DNA of 62,181 bases from assembly GCF_008365375.1 (NCBI RefSeq), contig NZ_QOKW01000032.1:1-62181 (forward strand), read 5' to 3'. The notes beneath the pieces are model-generated. The model saw nothing but the letters and a program-made list of their open reading frames with translations. It was not told where the DNA came from and ran no database searches. Origin of the DNA: Roseomonas genomospecies 6. Its GTDB lineage: Bacteria > Pseudomonadota > Alphaproteobacteria > Azospirillales > Azospirillaceae. Position 1 is the first letter of the stretch. Every line of letters begins with the position of its first letter. The position numbers and the translations under genes were made by a program. Positions 1 through 9,270 of this stretch are shown in pieces.

Positions 1-379
1 AGCCCTTGACCGAGGCGACGATGATGCGGGGGTTCAGCTCCTGGATGCGCTCCCAGGTCAGGCCCATGCGGTCGAGCACGCCGGGGGCGAAGTTCTCGAC
101 CATCACGTCGCAGATGCGCACCAGATCTTCCAGGACGCGCTTGCCGTCCGGGTTCTTGGTGTCCAGCGTGATGGACCGCTTGTTGTGGTTCAGCATGGTG
201 AAGTAGAGGCTGTCGGCGTCGGGCACGTCGCGGAGCTGGCCGCGCGTGATGTCGCCCTCGCCCGGACGCTCGACCTTGATCACGTCGGCGCCGAACCACG
301 CCAGAAGCTGGGTGCAGGTCGGACCCGACTGGACATGGGTGAAGTCCAGAACCCGCACACCTTCAAGAGCCTTTGCCAT
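1..379 (-). CDS. frc: Formyl-CoA:oxalate CoA-transferase, N-terminal part (runs off the window)
   Basis: Class III (CaiB/BaiF) CoA-transferase that would move CoA from formyl-CoA to oxalate in cytoplasmic oxalate breakdown. Only the first 126 codons are present. The translation begins MAKALEGVRVLDFTHVQSGP and continues with TCTQLLAWFGADVIKVERPG, LRDVPDADSLYFTMLNHNKR and VENFAPGVLDRMGLTWE, which follow Escherichia coli Frc nearly residue for residue from memory; the VQSGP and LNxNKRS signatures favour Frc over generic CaiB-like enzymes. The ATG at 379 is preceded by a GGGAGGG Shine-Dalgarno. The catalytic Asp lies beyond the window edge. Another acyl-CoA transferase of the family remains possible. 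Confidence 0.85.
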   Translation of the reverse strand, partial: MAKALEGVRVLDFTHVQSGPTCTQLLAWFGADVIKVERPGEGDITRGQLRDVPDADSLYFTMLNHNKRSITLDTKNPDGKRVLEDLVRICDVMVENFAPGVLDRMGLTWERIQELNPRIIVASVKG

Positions 380-499
380 GCAATCCCTCCCCGCTGGGCC
401 GCAGGCGGGCCGAGCCGCCGCGGCGTTATCGAACCGTCCGTCTTGGAAAGGACGGGAGCAGACGATGCCGGTGGTTCTTTCCCGCAGGCTGCGGGACGG

Positions 500-760
500 C
501 TACCGAAGCCAGCCCTTTATTTCCAGAATGCGCTGATTGCCTTTCGTCGTCCGCGCATAGTGCTTGCCGCAGTGGGTCGCGTATTCCCGGACGAAGCCCT
601 GCCGGATCAATTCGCACAGCACCGGCCTGACGACGACCGGCTTCAGGCTTGCGGCCTTCGTGATGGCGAGCAGCGAGACCGGAGGAGTCATGGCTTCGGG
701 TCCCGGCATGGCCCGCAACGTGTTGAGCATGGTCCAATTGACGGACGTCGGTGAGATCAC
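500..760 (-). CDS. Small winged-helix-like protein, 86 aa, unknown role
   Basis: I do not recognise a named family. The GTG start at 760 is supported by AGGGAGG six to seven bases upstream. The middle and end (LLAITKAASLKPVVVRPVLCELIRQGFV, then a GKHYARTTKG stretch) look like a helix-turn-helix plus beta wing of small winged-helix DNA-binding proteins: a helix, a recognition helix ending in L-I-R-Q-G-F, then a Y-x-R-T-T-x-G wing. It has two Cys (in VLCEL and THCGK). A promoter with SoxR-type geometry lies about 85 bp upstream and points at this gene, so redox or drug control is plausible. It is separated by 120 bp from frc downstream and may be co-transcribed with it. Confidence 0.6.
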   Translation of the reverse strand: MISPTSVNWTMLNTLRAMPGPEAMTPPVSLLAITKAASLKPVVVRPVLCELIRQGFVREYATHCGKHYARTTKGNQRILEIKGWLR

Positions 761-1113
761 GCGCGCCTCCCTTGGTGCATTCGGGGCCGCCGCCCTCCGC
801 GGCTCGTGCCCCCGATCGCCTCTGGTATCCCAGATCCACTTTGGGCAGCGTAAAACCTCAAGCTAACTTGAGGTCAAGGGGAATTACGATCCGGAAAAAA
901 TCCATGGGGAGGCAGACCGGCACGTCCCCTACCCTGCCCTCCGCACATCGGCGGAGCAAGCCGGGCGGGGTCATCCTGCGTTTCAGCCGATTGGGCATGC
1001 GGGCCTATGGCTTCCGGCAACAGGAGGACGTTTTTGAAAATTGTCGCCTGCGCCGACGGCCACGCTCCTGTTATGAACAGATCATAAGCACAGGAAGGAC
1101 GGAACCTCCACGC
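761..1113. other. Divergent intergenic region between the small winged-helix gene and the hybrid kinase
   Basis: This 353-bp stretch has no convincing gene. It holds the SoxR-type promoter at 847-877 reading left and the leader of the kinase gene reading right. The kinase frame stays open through it to 751, but upstream of 1114 the translation is low-complexity Arg/Ser/Pro and has no family similarity, so it is read as non-coding. Confidence 0.6.
847..877 (-). promoter_or_regulatory. SoxR/MerR-type promoter with overstretched 19-bp spacer
   Basis: On the minus strand TTGACC (-35, 877-872) and TACGCT (-10, 852-847) are 19 bp apart, the long spacing typical of MerR-family promoters. The spacer is filled by a dyad at 855-874, arms ACCTCAAG and CTTGAGGT around CTAA. 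This differs by one base from the enterobacterial SoxR operator core CCTCAAG-TTAA-CTTGAGG as I know it. Transcription would start near 840 and run into the 86-aa gene. No soxR gene is in the window. Confidence 0.72.
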
Positions 1114-4100
1114 ATGTCCGACCAAACCGACGTCTCCGCCGCTCCCGACTTCCTCGCCAGCGGAGGCGAGATGGGCGCGCATATGCGCGCCCATGATTGG
1201 GAATCGACGACGCTCGGCGCTCCCGAGGATTGGCCGCGCAGCCTGAAGACCGCCGTGCGGATCATGCTGACCTCGCGTCAGCCGATCTGGATCGGCTGGG
1301 GCAAGGAACTGGTCTATCTTTACAACGATGCCTACAAGTCGATCATCGGCGGCAAGCATCCCTGGGCGCTCGGACGTCCGGCCTCGGTCGTGTGGCGGGA
1401 AATCTGGGACGACATCGGTCCGATGCTGTCCACCGCCATGTCGGGCGACGAAGGGACCTATGTCGAGGGACAGCTCCTCGTGATGGAGCGCAATGGCTAT
1501 CCCGAGGAAACCTACTACACCTTCTCCTACAGCCCGGTTCCCGACGACGACGGCAGCCCCGGCGGCATCATCTGCGCCAACACCGACGACACGCAGCGGA
1601 TCATCGGCGAACGCCAGCTCGCGCTGCTGCGCGATCTGGCCGCCGGCACGGCGGAGGCCCGCACCGTTCAGGAGGTGTGCGAGCGGAGCGCCCGGGCGCT
1701 CGCGGCCAACCCGCGCGACCTGCCCTTCGCCCTGATCTACGTGGCCGACCCCGACGGCGCGAGCGCGTCCCTCGCCGGGGCCTGCGGAATCAAGCGCGGC
1801 CACCCGGCGGCCCCCGAAGCGCTGGCGCTGGACGGCTCGTCGGTCTGGCCCTTCATCGGTGCGCCCGATGAGCTGGAACCGGTCGCCGGGCTGGAAACGA
1901 GGTTCGGGGCGGAGCTTCCGCCCGGCGTCTGGCGCCGGTCCCCGTCCCAGGCCGCGGTGCTGCCGATCCCGGCGAGCGGCGAGACGGGGCGGGCCGGCAT
2001 CCTGGTCGTCGGCCTGAACCCGTTCCGCCTGCTCGACGACGGTTACCGGCGGTTTCTCGGTCTGGTGGCGGGGCAGATCGCCGCGGCCATCACCAACGTC
2101 CAGACCTACGAGGCCGAACGTCGGCGCGCCGAGATGCTGGCCGAGATCGACCGTGCCAAGACGGTGTTCTTCTCGAACATCAGCCACGAGTTCCGCACGC
2201 CGCTGACCCTCATGCTGGGGCCGCTCGAAGAGGTGCTGCGGGCCGAGCCGGAGCGGATGCCGGATCATCGCGAGGATCTGGCGATGGTCCATCGCAACGG
2301 CCAGCGGCTGTTGAAGCTCGTCAACGCGCTTTTGGACTTCTCGCGCATCGAGGCCGGACGCACCCAGGCGCGCTTTGAGCCGACCGATCTGGCCGCCTTC
2401 ACCGTGGAACTTGCGAGCGGATTCCGCTCCGCCTGCGAGAAGGCCGGACTCGGCCTCGCCGTCGATTGCCCGCCGCTGCCCGGCCCGTTCCACGTCGACC
2501 GCAACATGTGGGAGACGATCGTCCTCAACCTGCTGTCCAACGCCTTCAAATTCACCTTCCATGGCGGGATCGCCGTCACGCTGAGGCTGGCCGGCGAGGG
2601 CGCCGAACTCACGGTGCGCGACACCGGCACGGGCATCCTGACGTCCGAACTGCCGCGCCTGTTCGAGCGTTTCCACCGGGTCGAGGGCGCGAAGGGCCGC
2701 AGCCACGAGGGCACCGGCATCGGGCTGGCACTGGTCCACGAACTCGTCAAGCTGCATGGCGGCACGATCCGGGTGGAGAGCGAGGAAGGACGCGGTTCGG
2801 CCTTCTCCATCACCATTCCGTCCGGCACCGCGCATCTGCCGCCGGATCACGTCCTGGCCGAGCCGACCGGCGCCTCGACCGCCATGCGCGCCCACAGCTA
2901 TGTCGAGGAGGCCCTGCGCTGGCTTCCCGCGGCCACGCACGCCGCGAAGCCGGACGTGCCCGCCGCGTTCGGCGACACCGCTGAGATGGCGGCGGCGTCT
3001 GAAACGGGCGAGCGTTCGCGCATCCTGCTGGCCGACGACAACGCCGACATGCGCGACTATGTGGGCCGCCTGCTGGAGGGCCGCTACACGGTCGAGGCGG
3101 TGCCCGATGGACTGGCCGCCCTGGAGGCGATCCGAGCGCGCCGGCCCGATCTGGTGCTGACGGACATCATGATGCCCCGGCTCGACGGCTACGGACTGCT
3201 GCGCGCAATCCGGGAGGGCGCCGGATTGCAGGATCTGCCGGTGATCCTGCTGTCGGCACGCGCGGGCGAGGAGGCGAGCGTCGAGGGCCTCACGGCCGGC
3301 GCCGACGATTATCTGGTCAAGCCCTTCTCGGCGCGCGAGCTGACCGCCCGCGTCGACGCCGCCCTGGCCATGGTTCGGCTTCGCCGGCAGGTGACCACCG
3401 CGCTGCGCGAGAGCGAGGCGCGATTCCGGAATCTCGCCGACCACGCGCCGGTCATGGTCTGGGTCACCGAGTTGGATGCCTCCTGCACCTATCTCAACCG
3501 CTCCTGGTACGAATTCACCGGCCAGACTCCCGAGACGGGGCTGGGCTTCGGCTGGCTGGACGCCACTCATCCGGACGACCGGCAGGCCGCCGCGGAGGTC
3601 TTCCTGGCCGCCAACGCCCGGCAGGAGGCGTTCCGGCTGGAATACCGGCTGCGCCGGGCCGACGGGGTCTACCGCTGGGCGATCGACGCCGCAGCGCCGC
3701 GCTTCGGCCAGGATGGCGCGTTCCTCGGCTACATCGGATCGGTGATCGACATCACCGAACGCAAGGAGGTGGAGGACGCCCAGAGGCACCTCAACGACCT
3801 GCTGGAGCAGCGCATCGCATCGGCGATCGCCGAGCGGGAGCATGTGGAGGCGCAACTCCGGCAGGCTCAGAAGATGGACGCGGTCGGCAAGCTGACCGGC
3901 GGGGTGGCGCACGACTTCAACAATCTCCTTCAGGTGATTTCCGGCAACCTCCAGCTCCTGACCAGGGACGTCGCGGGGAATGCCCGCGCGGAGCAGCGGT
4001 TGCAGAACGCGCTGAGCGGCGTCAGCCGCGGCTCGAAGCTGGTCGCCCAGCTCCTCGCCTTCGGGCGCCGCCAGCCTCTGGCGCCCCGCGTGGTCAATCT

Positions 4101-5430
4101 CGGAAGGCTCGTCCGCGGCCTCGACGAGATGCTGCGCCGGGTTCTGGGCGAGGGCGTCGAGATCGAAACCATGATCGCGGGCGGGCTGTGGAACACCTTC
4201 GCCGATGATGGGCAGGTCGAGAACGCGCTTCTCAATCTGGCGATCAACGCCCGCGACGCCATGAGCGGCCATGGCCGGCTGACCATCGAGGCCGGCAACG
4301 CCTTTCTGGACGACCCCTATGCCGCCCGTCACGCCGAGGTGGCGCCCGGCCAATACGTCATGCTGGCGGTGACGGACACCGGCTGCGGCATCCCGCCGGA
4401 CGTGCTGGACCACGTCTTCGAGCCGTTCTTCACGACCAAGCCGGAAGGCCAGGGCACCGGGCTCGGCCTCAGCATGGTCTACGGCTTCGTCAAGCAGTCG
4501 GGCGGGCACATCAATATCTACAGCGAGCCCGGCCAGGGCACGACGGTCCGCATCTACCTGCCGCGCGCCCATCAGGCGGAGGACGTGGTGACGGTGGTCG
4601 AGAACGGGCCGGCGGCGGGCGGATCGGAAACCGTGCTGGTGGTGGAGGACGACGAGGACGTCCGCGCGACCGTGGTCGAGATGCTGTGCGATCTCGGCTA
4701 TCGCGTGCTCAAGGCGCGGGACGCGCAAAGCGCGCTGGCCATCGTCGAGAGCGGCGTGCCGATCGATCTGCTGTTCACGGACGTCGTCATGCCGGGACCG
4801 CTCCGCAGCCCCGAACTGGCGCGCCGGGCGCAGGAACGGCTGCCGGGAATCGCGGTGCTGTTCACCTCGGGCTACACGGAGAACGCCATCGTGCATGGTG
4901 GGCGGCTCGACCTGGGTGTCGAGTTGCTGAGCAAGCCCTACACCCGCGAGGCTCTGGCCGGCAAGATCAGGCACGTCCTGCGCAACCAGCGGCAGAAGTC
5001 CCGCGGCAAGGAGGCCGCGCCGCTCCCGCCGGGCAACCCCGGGGCGGTGCGCATGGGCGGCGACCGGGGCTTGCGCGTGCTTCTGGTCGAGGACGACGCG
5101 CTGATCCGCCTCGTCACGGTGGAGATGCTGACCAGCCTCGGGCATTCGGTGATCGAGGCCGGCACCGCCGAAGAGGCCCTGTCGATCGAGGAAGGGCAAG
5201 CCGTCGATGTCCTGCTGACGGACCTCACCCTGCCGGGTCTTTCGGGAGACGGGCTGGCCGCCGCGTTGCGCCGACGCGACCCGGCGCTGCCCGTCGTGTA
5301 CGCGTCGGGTGCCGACCGCGCCCCCGACGGCGGCGTCCACCTTCCGAAGCCCTACGACGCCGCGGCGCTGGCCGAGGCCTTGCGCGTGGCGGTGGCGCAT
5401 GCTCCGCAGGCCGCGTCCGGCGACGGCTGA
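1114..5430 (+). CDS. Hybrid sensor histidine kinase with two kinase cores and three receiver domains, 1438 aa
   Basis: Soluble multi-step phosphorelay protein without obvious membrane helices. Order by sequence: PAS-like domain (about 20-155), GAF-like domain (165-320), HisKA with His358 in ISHEFRTPL, HATPase with DTGTGI and GTGIGLALV (455-570), receiver 1 (634-750, Asp684 in LTDIMMP), PAS/PAC (765-885), coiled coil, second HisKA-like box with His933 in GGVAHDFNN, second HATPase (DTGCGI, GTGLGLSMV), receiver 2 (1171-1290, Asp1223) and receiver 3 (1319-1430, Asp1370). All phospho-acceptors look intact. ATG 1114 is chosen because AGGAAGGA precedes it and the PAS domain starts just after; ATG 1171 is an alternative. 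No output regulator is adjacent, so the partner is unknown. Confidence 0.85.
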   Translation: MSDQTDVSAAPDFLASGGEMGAHMRAHDWESTTLGAPEDWPRSLKTAVRIMLTSRQPIWIGWGKELVYLYNDAYKSIIGGKHPWALGRPASVVWREIWDDIGPMLSTAMSGDEGTYVEGQLLVMERNGYPEETYYTFSYSPVPDDDGSPGGIICANTDDTQRIIGERQLALLRDLAAGTAEARTVQEVCERSARALAANPRDLPFALIYVADPDGASASLAGACGIKRGHPAAPEALALDGSSVWPFIGAPDELEPVAGLETRFGAELPPGVWRRSPSQAAVLPIPASGETGRAGILVVGLNPFRLLDDGYRRFLGLVAGQIAAAITNVQTYEAERRRAEMLAEIDRAKTVFFSNISHEFRTPLTLMLGPLEEVLRAEPERMPDHREDLAMVHRNGQRLLKLVNALLDFSRIEAGRTQARFEPTDLAAFTVELASGFRSACEKAGLGLAVDCPPLPGPFHVDRNMWETIVLNLLSNAFKFTFHGGIAVTLRLAGEGAELTVRDTGTGILTSELPRLFERFHRVEGAKGRSHEGTGIGLALVHELVKLHGGTIRVESEEGRGSAFSITIPSGTAHLPPDHVLAEPTGASTAMRAHSYVEEALRWLPAATHAAKPDVPAAFGDTAEMAAASETGERSRILLADDNADMRDYVGRLLEGRYTVEAVPDGLAALEAIRARRPDLVLTDIMMPRLDGYGLLRAIREGAGLQDLPVILLSARAGEEASVEGLTAGADDYLVKPFSARELTARVDAALAMVRLRRQVTTALRESEARFRNLADHAPVMVWVTELDASCTYLNRSWYEFTGQTPETGLGFGWLDATHPDDRQAAAEVFLAANARQEAFRLEYRLRRADGVYRWAIDAAAPRFGQDGAFLGYIGSVIDITERKEVEDAQRHLNDLLEQRIASAIAEREHVEAQLRQAQKMDAVGKLTGGVAHDFNNLLQVISGNLQLLTRDVAGNARAEQRLQNALSGVSRGSKLVAQLLAFGRRQPLAPRVVNLGRLVRGLDEMLRRVLGEGVEIETMIAGGLWNTFADDGQVENALLNLAINARDAMSGHGRLTIEAGNAFLDDPYAARHAEVAPGQYVMLAVTDTGCGIPPDVLDHVFEPFFTTKPEGQGTGLGLSMVYGFVKQSGGHINIYSEPGQGTTVRIYLPRAHQAEDVVTVVENGPAAGGSETVLVVEDDEDVRATVVEMLCDLGYRVLKARDAQSALAIVESGVPIDLLFTDVVMPGPLRSPELARRAQERLPGIAVLFTSGYTENAIVHGGRLDLGVELLSKPYTREALAGKIRHVLRNQRQKSRGKEAAPLPPGNPGAVRMGGDRGLRVLLVEDDALIRLVTVEMLTSLGHSVIEAGTAEEALSIEEGQAVDVLLTDLTLPGLSGDGLAAALRRRDPALPVVYASGADRAPDGGVHLPKPYDAAALAEALRVAVAHAPQAASGDG

Positions 5431-5492
5431 CCGGGCCCGCCGGAACGGCGCATTCGGAAGGCTGCCGGCGGAAAAGGCGCGACGCTGTGCCC

Positions 5493-6047
5493 TTACAGCA
5501 ACAACGCTTTCTCACGCTGCACATGGCCGGACAACCGCTTCGTCGCGCGGGGGTCCAGCGTGTCGCGCAATTTCGGAAAATCGACCTCCTCCTCCTGGCG
5601 GACATGGTCCGCGATCAGCCGCCTCAGTTCGGTGACGCGCCCGGACCAGTCGGGATGATCCTTCGGCATCTGTTCGAGGGCGAACAGGTGCATTTTCATG
5701 TCGGCGTGCTCGCCGTAGAGGCGCCGGGTGTCCTCCTCCTCGTGCGCATGATCGTGCAGCAGGGGATAGACGACGTCCTCCTCGGCCATGGCGTGCGCGG
5801 CGAGACGGCGCTTCAGGCGGAGCAGCAGTTGCGTCCGGCGGAAGGCGGCGTCCGGGCGGGTCCGCTCCATCTCGTTCAACAGCGCCAGGATGTGGCGGTG
5901 ATCGTCGATCAGCGCGCCGAACGGGTCGCGCGCCATCGTCGTCCCGGCGGCCTGGGCGACCACCGGCGGCAGCAGGCGGCTGGCGAGGATCGCCACGGCC
6001 GCGCCGCTGGCGAAGGCGATCAGGCCATTTGTGGACCAAAGGTCCAT
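5493..6047 (-). CDS. Membrane-anchored hemerythrin HHE domain protein, 184 aa
   Basis: An N-terminal hydrophobic segment (NGLIAFASGAAVAILASRLL) anchors or exports a hemerythrin-like four-helix domain. Candidate di-iron ligands are the His of IDDHRHI, the His and Glu of AAHAMAEEDVVYP, the H-x4-E of LYGEHAD and the His/Glu of DHVRQEEEVDFP. Such domains bind O2, NO or handle iron. ATG 6047 follows AGGAGAGGA closely; in-frame ATGs at 6062 and 6104 are possible but less well supported. It faces the giant kinase tail to tail across 62 bp and is 3' of nothing on its own strand except the RND operon end behind it, so it is probably monocistronic. Confidence 0.82.
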   Translation of the reverse strand: MDLWSTNGLIAFASGAAVAILASRLLPPVVAQAAGTTMARDPFGALIDDHRHILALLNEMERTRPDAAFRRTQLLLRLKRRLAAHAMAEEDVVYPLLHDHAHEEEDTRRLYGEHADMKMHLFALEQMPKDHPDWSGRVTELRRLIADHVRQEEEVDFPKLRDTLDPRATKRLSGHVQREKALLL

Positions 6048-6120
6048 TCCTCTCCTGGTCATGATGTCCGTGCCTCCCGGGTCCGTTGTGTGTCCGACGT
6101 CCAACAGGGGCGGGACCGGG

Positions 6121-9100
6121 TCATTCCGCCGGAGATGTCTTCGCAGGCACGTCCGTCGGGTGGCGGCGCTTCACGAGGCGTTCGGTCAACCGCTGGAAGG
6201 CGACGAACAGCACCGGCACGAAGATGATGCCGACCAGCGTCGCCGCGGTCATGCCGCTGAAGACCGTCGTGCCGATGGACCGCCGGCTCGCCGCCCCGGC
6301 GCCGGTGGCGACCAGCAGCGGGACCGCCCCCAGGATGAAGGCCAGGGCCGTCATCAGCACGGCGCGGAAGCGCTGGCGGGCGCCCATCACCGCGGATTCG
6401 ACGATGGGGTGGCCGGCGTCGCGCTGCTCCCGCGCGAACTCGACGATCAGGATGGCGTTCTTGGCGGCGAGGCCGACCAGCAGGACGAGCCCGATCTGGG
6501 CGTAGACGTCGTTGGCGATCCCGGCGACGCTCAGGCCGATGCCCGCCCCCAGCACGGCGATGGCGACGGACAGCAGCACGGCCAGCGGGATCAGCCAATT
6601 CTCGTACTGCGCCACCAGGAACAGATAGCCGAACATCACCGCCAGCCCGAAGATGACGATGGTCTGGTTGCCGATGCGGCTTTCCTGATAGGACAGGCCG
6701 GTCCATTCCGTGGCAAAGCCCGTGGGCAAGGTGCGGTCCGCGACCTCCTGCATCGCCCTCAGCGCCTGCCCCGAACTGCCGCCGGGGGCCGCGTTCCCGT
6801 TGACGGAGGCGGAGAGGAACTGGTTGTAGCGGACGATGCTGTCGGGGGAGAGCGTCGTCCGGACGCTCACGATGCTGCGCAGCGGCACCATGTCCCCGGA
6901 CGAACTCCGCACATAGAGCTGGTCGATCGCCGCCACCTCGTCCCGGTATTCCGCGGCATCCTGCACCTGGACCTGGAAGACCCGGCCGTAGAGGTTGAAA
7001 TCGTTGACGTAGCGGGACCCGAGATGGGATTGCAGCGTGGTGAAGACGTCGCCCGGCGAGACGCCCAGCAGCGCCGCCTTGGTGCGGTCGAGGTCCACGA
7101 AGAGATGCGGCACGTCGGGGCTGAAGGTGCTGAAGACCGCCGACAGCCGCGCGTCCTGGTTGGCGGCGACCAGCAGGCCGCGCAGCACCGCGCCCAGTTG
7201 CTGGGGCGATTGCCCGCCCAGCGCCTGCACCTGCAACTGGAAGCCGCCGGTGCTGCCGAGGCCGGGGATGGAGGGCGGGTTGAAGGCGGCGATGGTCGCC
7301 TGCGGCACCGCCGCCAGATGGGGTCTCAACCTACCCAGGAGCGCGTCCACCGTCTCGTCCTCCCCCCGCTCCTTCCAGGGCTTCAGAACGGCGATCTGAA
7401 GCCCGACGTTGGACGCCGCCCCGCTGAGGATGCTGTAGCCGGCGATGGAGATCACATGGGCGACCCCCGGCGTCGCGCGCAGCCGCCCGGAGAGGTTCTC
7501 CATCACCGCCTCCGTCCGGCTGAGCGACGCGGCGCTCGGCAATTGCACATTGACGAAGAAGTATCCCTGGTCCTCCGACGGCAGGAAGGCGGTGGGAAGG
7601 TTGCTCAGCAGCGCGAAGGCCCCGCCGGCCAGAAGGGCGAAGACGGCGATGCCCACCACCAGCTTGCGCGACAGCCAGCCGACGAGATCGCCGTAGCGGT
7701 CGCGCACCCGGTCCAGCCCGCGGTTGAAGGCGGCCAGCGGGCGCCAGGGCCGGCCCGGCGGGTGCAGCAGCAGGCCGCACAGGGCCGGTGTCAGCGTCAG
7801 CGAGACGAAGCCCGAAATCAGGAAGGAGGCGGTGATGGTCACGGCGAACTGCCGGTACAGCTCCCCCGTGATGCCGGGCAGGAAGGCCACCGGCACGAAC
7901 ACCGCGGCCAGCACCAGGGTGGAGGCGACGATGGCGCCGGTCACCTGCTCCATGGCGATGCGGCTGGCGGAGGGGGCGGGCTGGTCGGGATGCTCCTCCA
8001 TCACGCGGCGCACATTCTCGACCACCACGATGGCGTCGTCCACGACGAGCCCGATCGCCAGCACCAGCGCGAACAGCGTGATGGTGTTGGCGCTGTAGCC
8101 CAGCACCAGCAGCACGGCGAAGACCCCGATGATCGACACCGGAATCGCCAGCGTGGGGATCAGCGTCGCCCGCCAATCCTGGAGGAAGAGGTAGATGACC
8201 ACCACCACCAGCAGGAAGGTGATTCCCAGCGTCAGCACGATCTCCTCGATCGTCGCGCTGACGAAGCTGGTGGTGTCGAACACGACGGCGTAGTCCATCC
8301 CCTCCGGAAAGCGGCCGGATAGCCGCTCCAGCTCGGCCCGCACCGCCTTGGCGACGTCCAGCGCGTTGGCGTCCGGCGACTGGTAGACGACCAGCGTCGC
8401 CGCCGGATCGCCGTCCAGCTTGGCGCTGGAGCTGTAGCTCTGCGCCCCCAGCTCCACCCGCCCGATGTCGCCCAGCCGCACGACGCCGCCGTTCGGGTTG
8501 GTGCGCACGATGATGCCGGCGAACTGCTTGGGATCGTCCAGCCGTCCGCGGGCGAGGATGGTCAGTTGCTGCTGCTGGCCATCGGGAACCGGCGGCGCGC
8601 CGATCTGCCCCGCCGAGGCCTGGAGATTCTGGTTCTGGATCGCCGCGACCACATCCGCCGCGGTGATGCCCAGCGCCGCCATGCGGTTCGGGTCCATCCA
8701 GACGCGCATGGCATAGGTCAGCGCGCCCATCACCTGGGCGTCGCCGACCCCGGGCACCCGCGCGATGGCGTCGCGCAGATTGATGCTGGCGTAGTTGGAG
8801 ATGAAGATCGGGTCGAACTGGCCGCCGGGCGAGAAGACGTTGACGGCCATCAGCATGTTGGACGACTGCTTGCGCACCGTGACGCCCTGGCGCGACACCT
8901 CCGTCGGCAGGGTCGGCGTGGCGAGCGACAGGCGGTTCTGCACGTTGATCTGGGCCAAATCCGCGTCGGTGCCCTGCGCGAAGGTGACCGACAGCGTGTA
9001 GGCGCCGGTGTCGGTGCTGGTGGAGGACATGTAGAGCATGCCCTCGACGCCGTTCACCTGCGCCTCGATCGGGGCGGCGACGCTGTCGGCGACGACCTGG

Positions 9101-9264
9101 GCGTTGGCGCCGGGATAGGTGGCGGAGACCTGCACCGATGGCGGCGTGATCGGCGGGAACTGCGCCACGGGAATGGCCAGGATCGCCAGTGCCCCCGCGA
9201 TGGTCACCACCAGGGCCATGACGATGGCGAGGTTCGGGCGCCGGATGAACAGGCCGGAGAACAT
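6121..9264 (-). CDS. RND efflux transporter, HAE1 family inner-membrane permease, 1047 aa
   Basis: Proton-driven AcrB/MexB-type drug exporter of the inner membrane. The start MFSGLFIRRPNLAIVMALVV is the usual first helix, full length matches the family, and GLVVDDAIVVVENV near residue 405-410 carries the paired Asp of the proton relay. The two large periplasmic loops and second half (IGLVLLVGLAAKNAILIVEFA) are complete. It begins six bases after the adaptor gene stop, so the two form an operon. No TolC-type outer-membrane gene or TetR/MarR repressor is nearby, so the channel must come from elsewhere. Substrate unknown. Confidence 0.92.
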   Translation of the reverse strand: MFSGLFIRRPNLAIVMALVVTIAGALAILAIPVAQFPPITPPSVQVSATYPGANAQVVADSVAAPIEAQVNGVEGMLYMSSTSTDTGAYTLSVTFAQGTDADLAQINVQNRLSLATPTLPTEVSRQGVTVRKQSSNMLMAVNVFSPGGQFDPIFISNYASINLRDAIARVPGVGDAQVMGALTYAMRVWMDPNRMAALGITAADVVAAIQNQNLQASAGQIGAPPVPDGQQQQLTILARGRLDDPKQFAGIIVRTNPNGGVVRLGDIGRVELGAQSYSSSAKLDGDPAATLVVYQSPDANALDVAKAVRAELERLSGRFPEGMDYAVVFDTTSFVSATIEEIVLTLGITFLLVVVVIYLFLQDWRATLIPTLAIPVSIIGVFAVLLVLGYSANTITLFALVLAIGLVVDDAIVVVENVRRVMEEHPDQPAPSASRIAMEQVTGAIVASTLVLAAVFVPVAFLPGITGELYRQFAVTITASFLISGFVSLTLTPALCGLLLHPPGRPWRPLAAFNRGLDRVRDRYGDLVGWLSRKLVVGIAVFALLAGGAFALLSNLPTAFLPSEDQGYFFVNVQLPSAASLSRTEAVMENLSGRLRATPGVAHVISIAGYSILSGAASNVGLQIAVLKPWKERGEDETVDALLGRLRPHLAAVPQATIAAFNPPSIPGLGSTGGFQLQVQALGGQSPQQLGAVLRGLLVAANQDARLSAVFSTFSPDVPHLFVDLDRTKAALLGVSPGDVFTTLQSHLGSRYVNDFNLYGRVFQVQVQDAAEYRDEVAAIDQLYVRSSSGDMVPLRSIVSVRTTLSPDSIVRYNQFLSASVNGNAAPGGSSGQALRAMQEVADRTLPTGFATEWTGLSYQESRIGNQTIVIFGLAVMFGYLFLVAQYENWLIPLAVLLSVAIAVLGAGIGLSVAGIANDVYAQIGLVLLVGLAAKNAILIVEFAREQRDAGHPIVESAVMGARQRFRAVLMTALAFILGAVPLLVATGAGAASRRSIGTTVFSGMTAATLVGIIFVPVLFVAFQRLTERLVKRRHPTDVPAKTSPAE

Positions 9265-9270
9265 GGGTGC

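Noticed and set aside
874..5400. A 1508-codon open frame antisense to the first hybrid kinase
   Set aside because: No ribosome site or family features; the + strand product has seven recognisable domains.
5309..5635. Several Pro/Arg/Ser-rich frames around the end of the first kinase
   Set aside because: Out-of-frame readings of GC-rich coding DNA with no start context.
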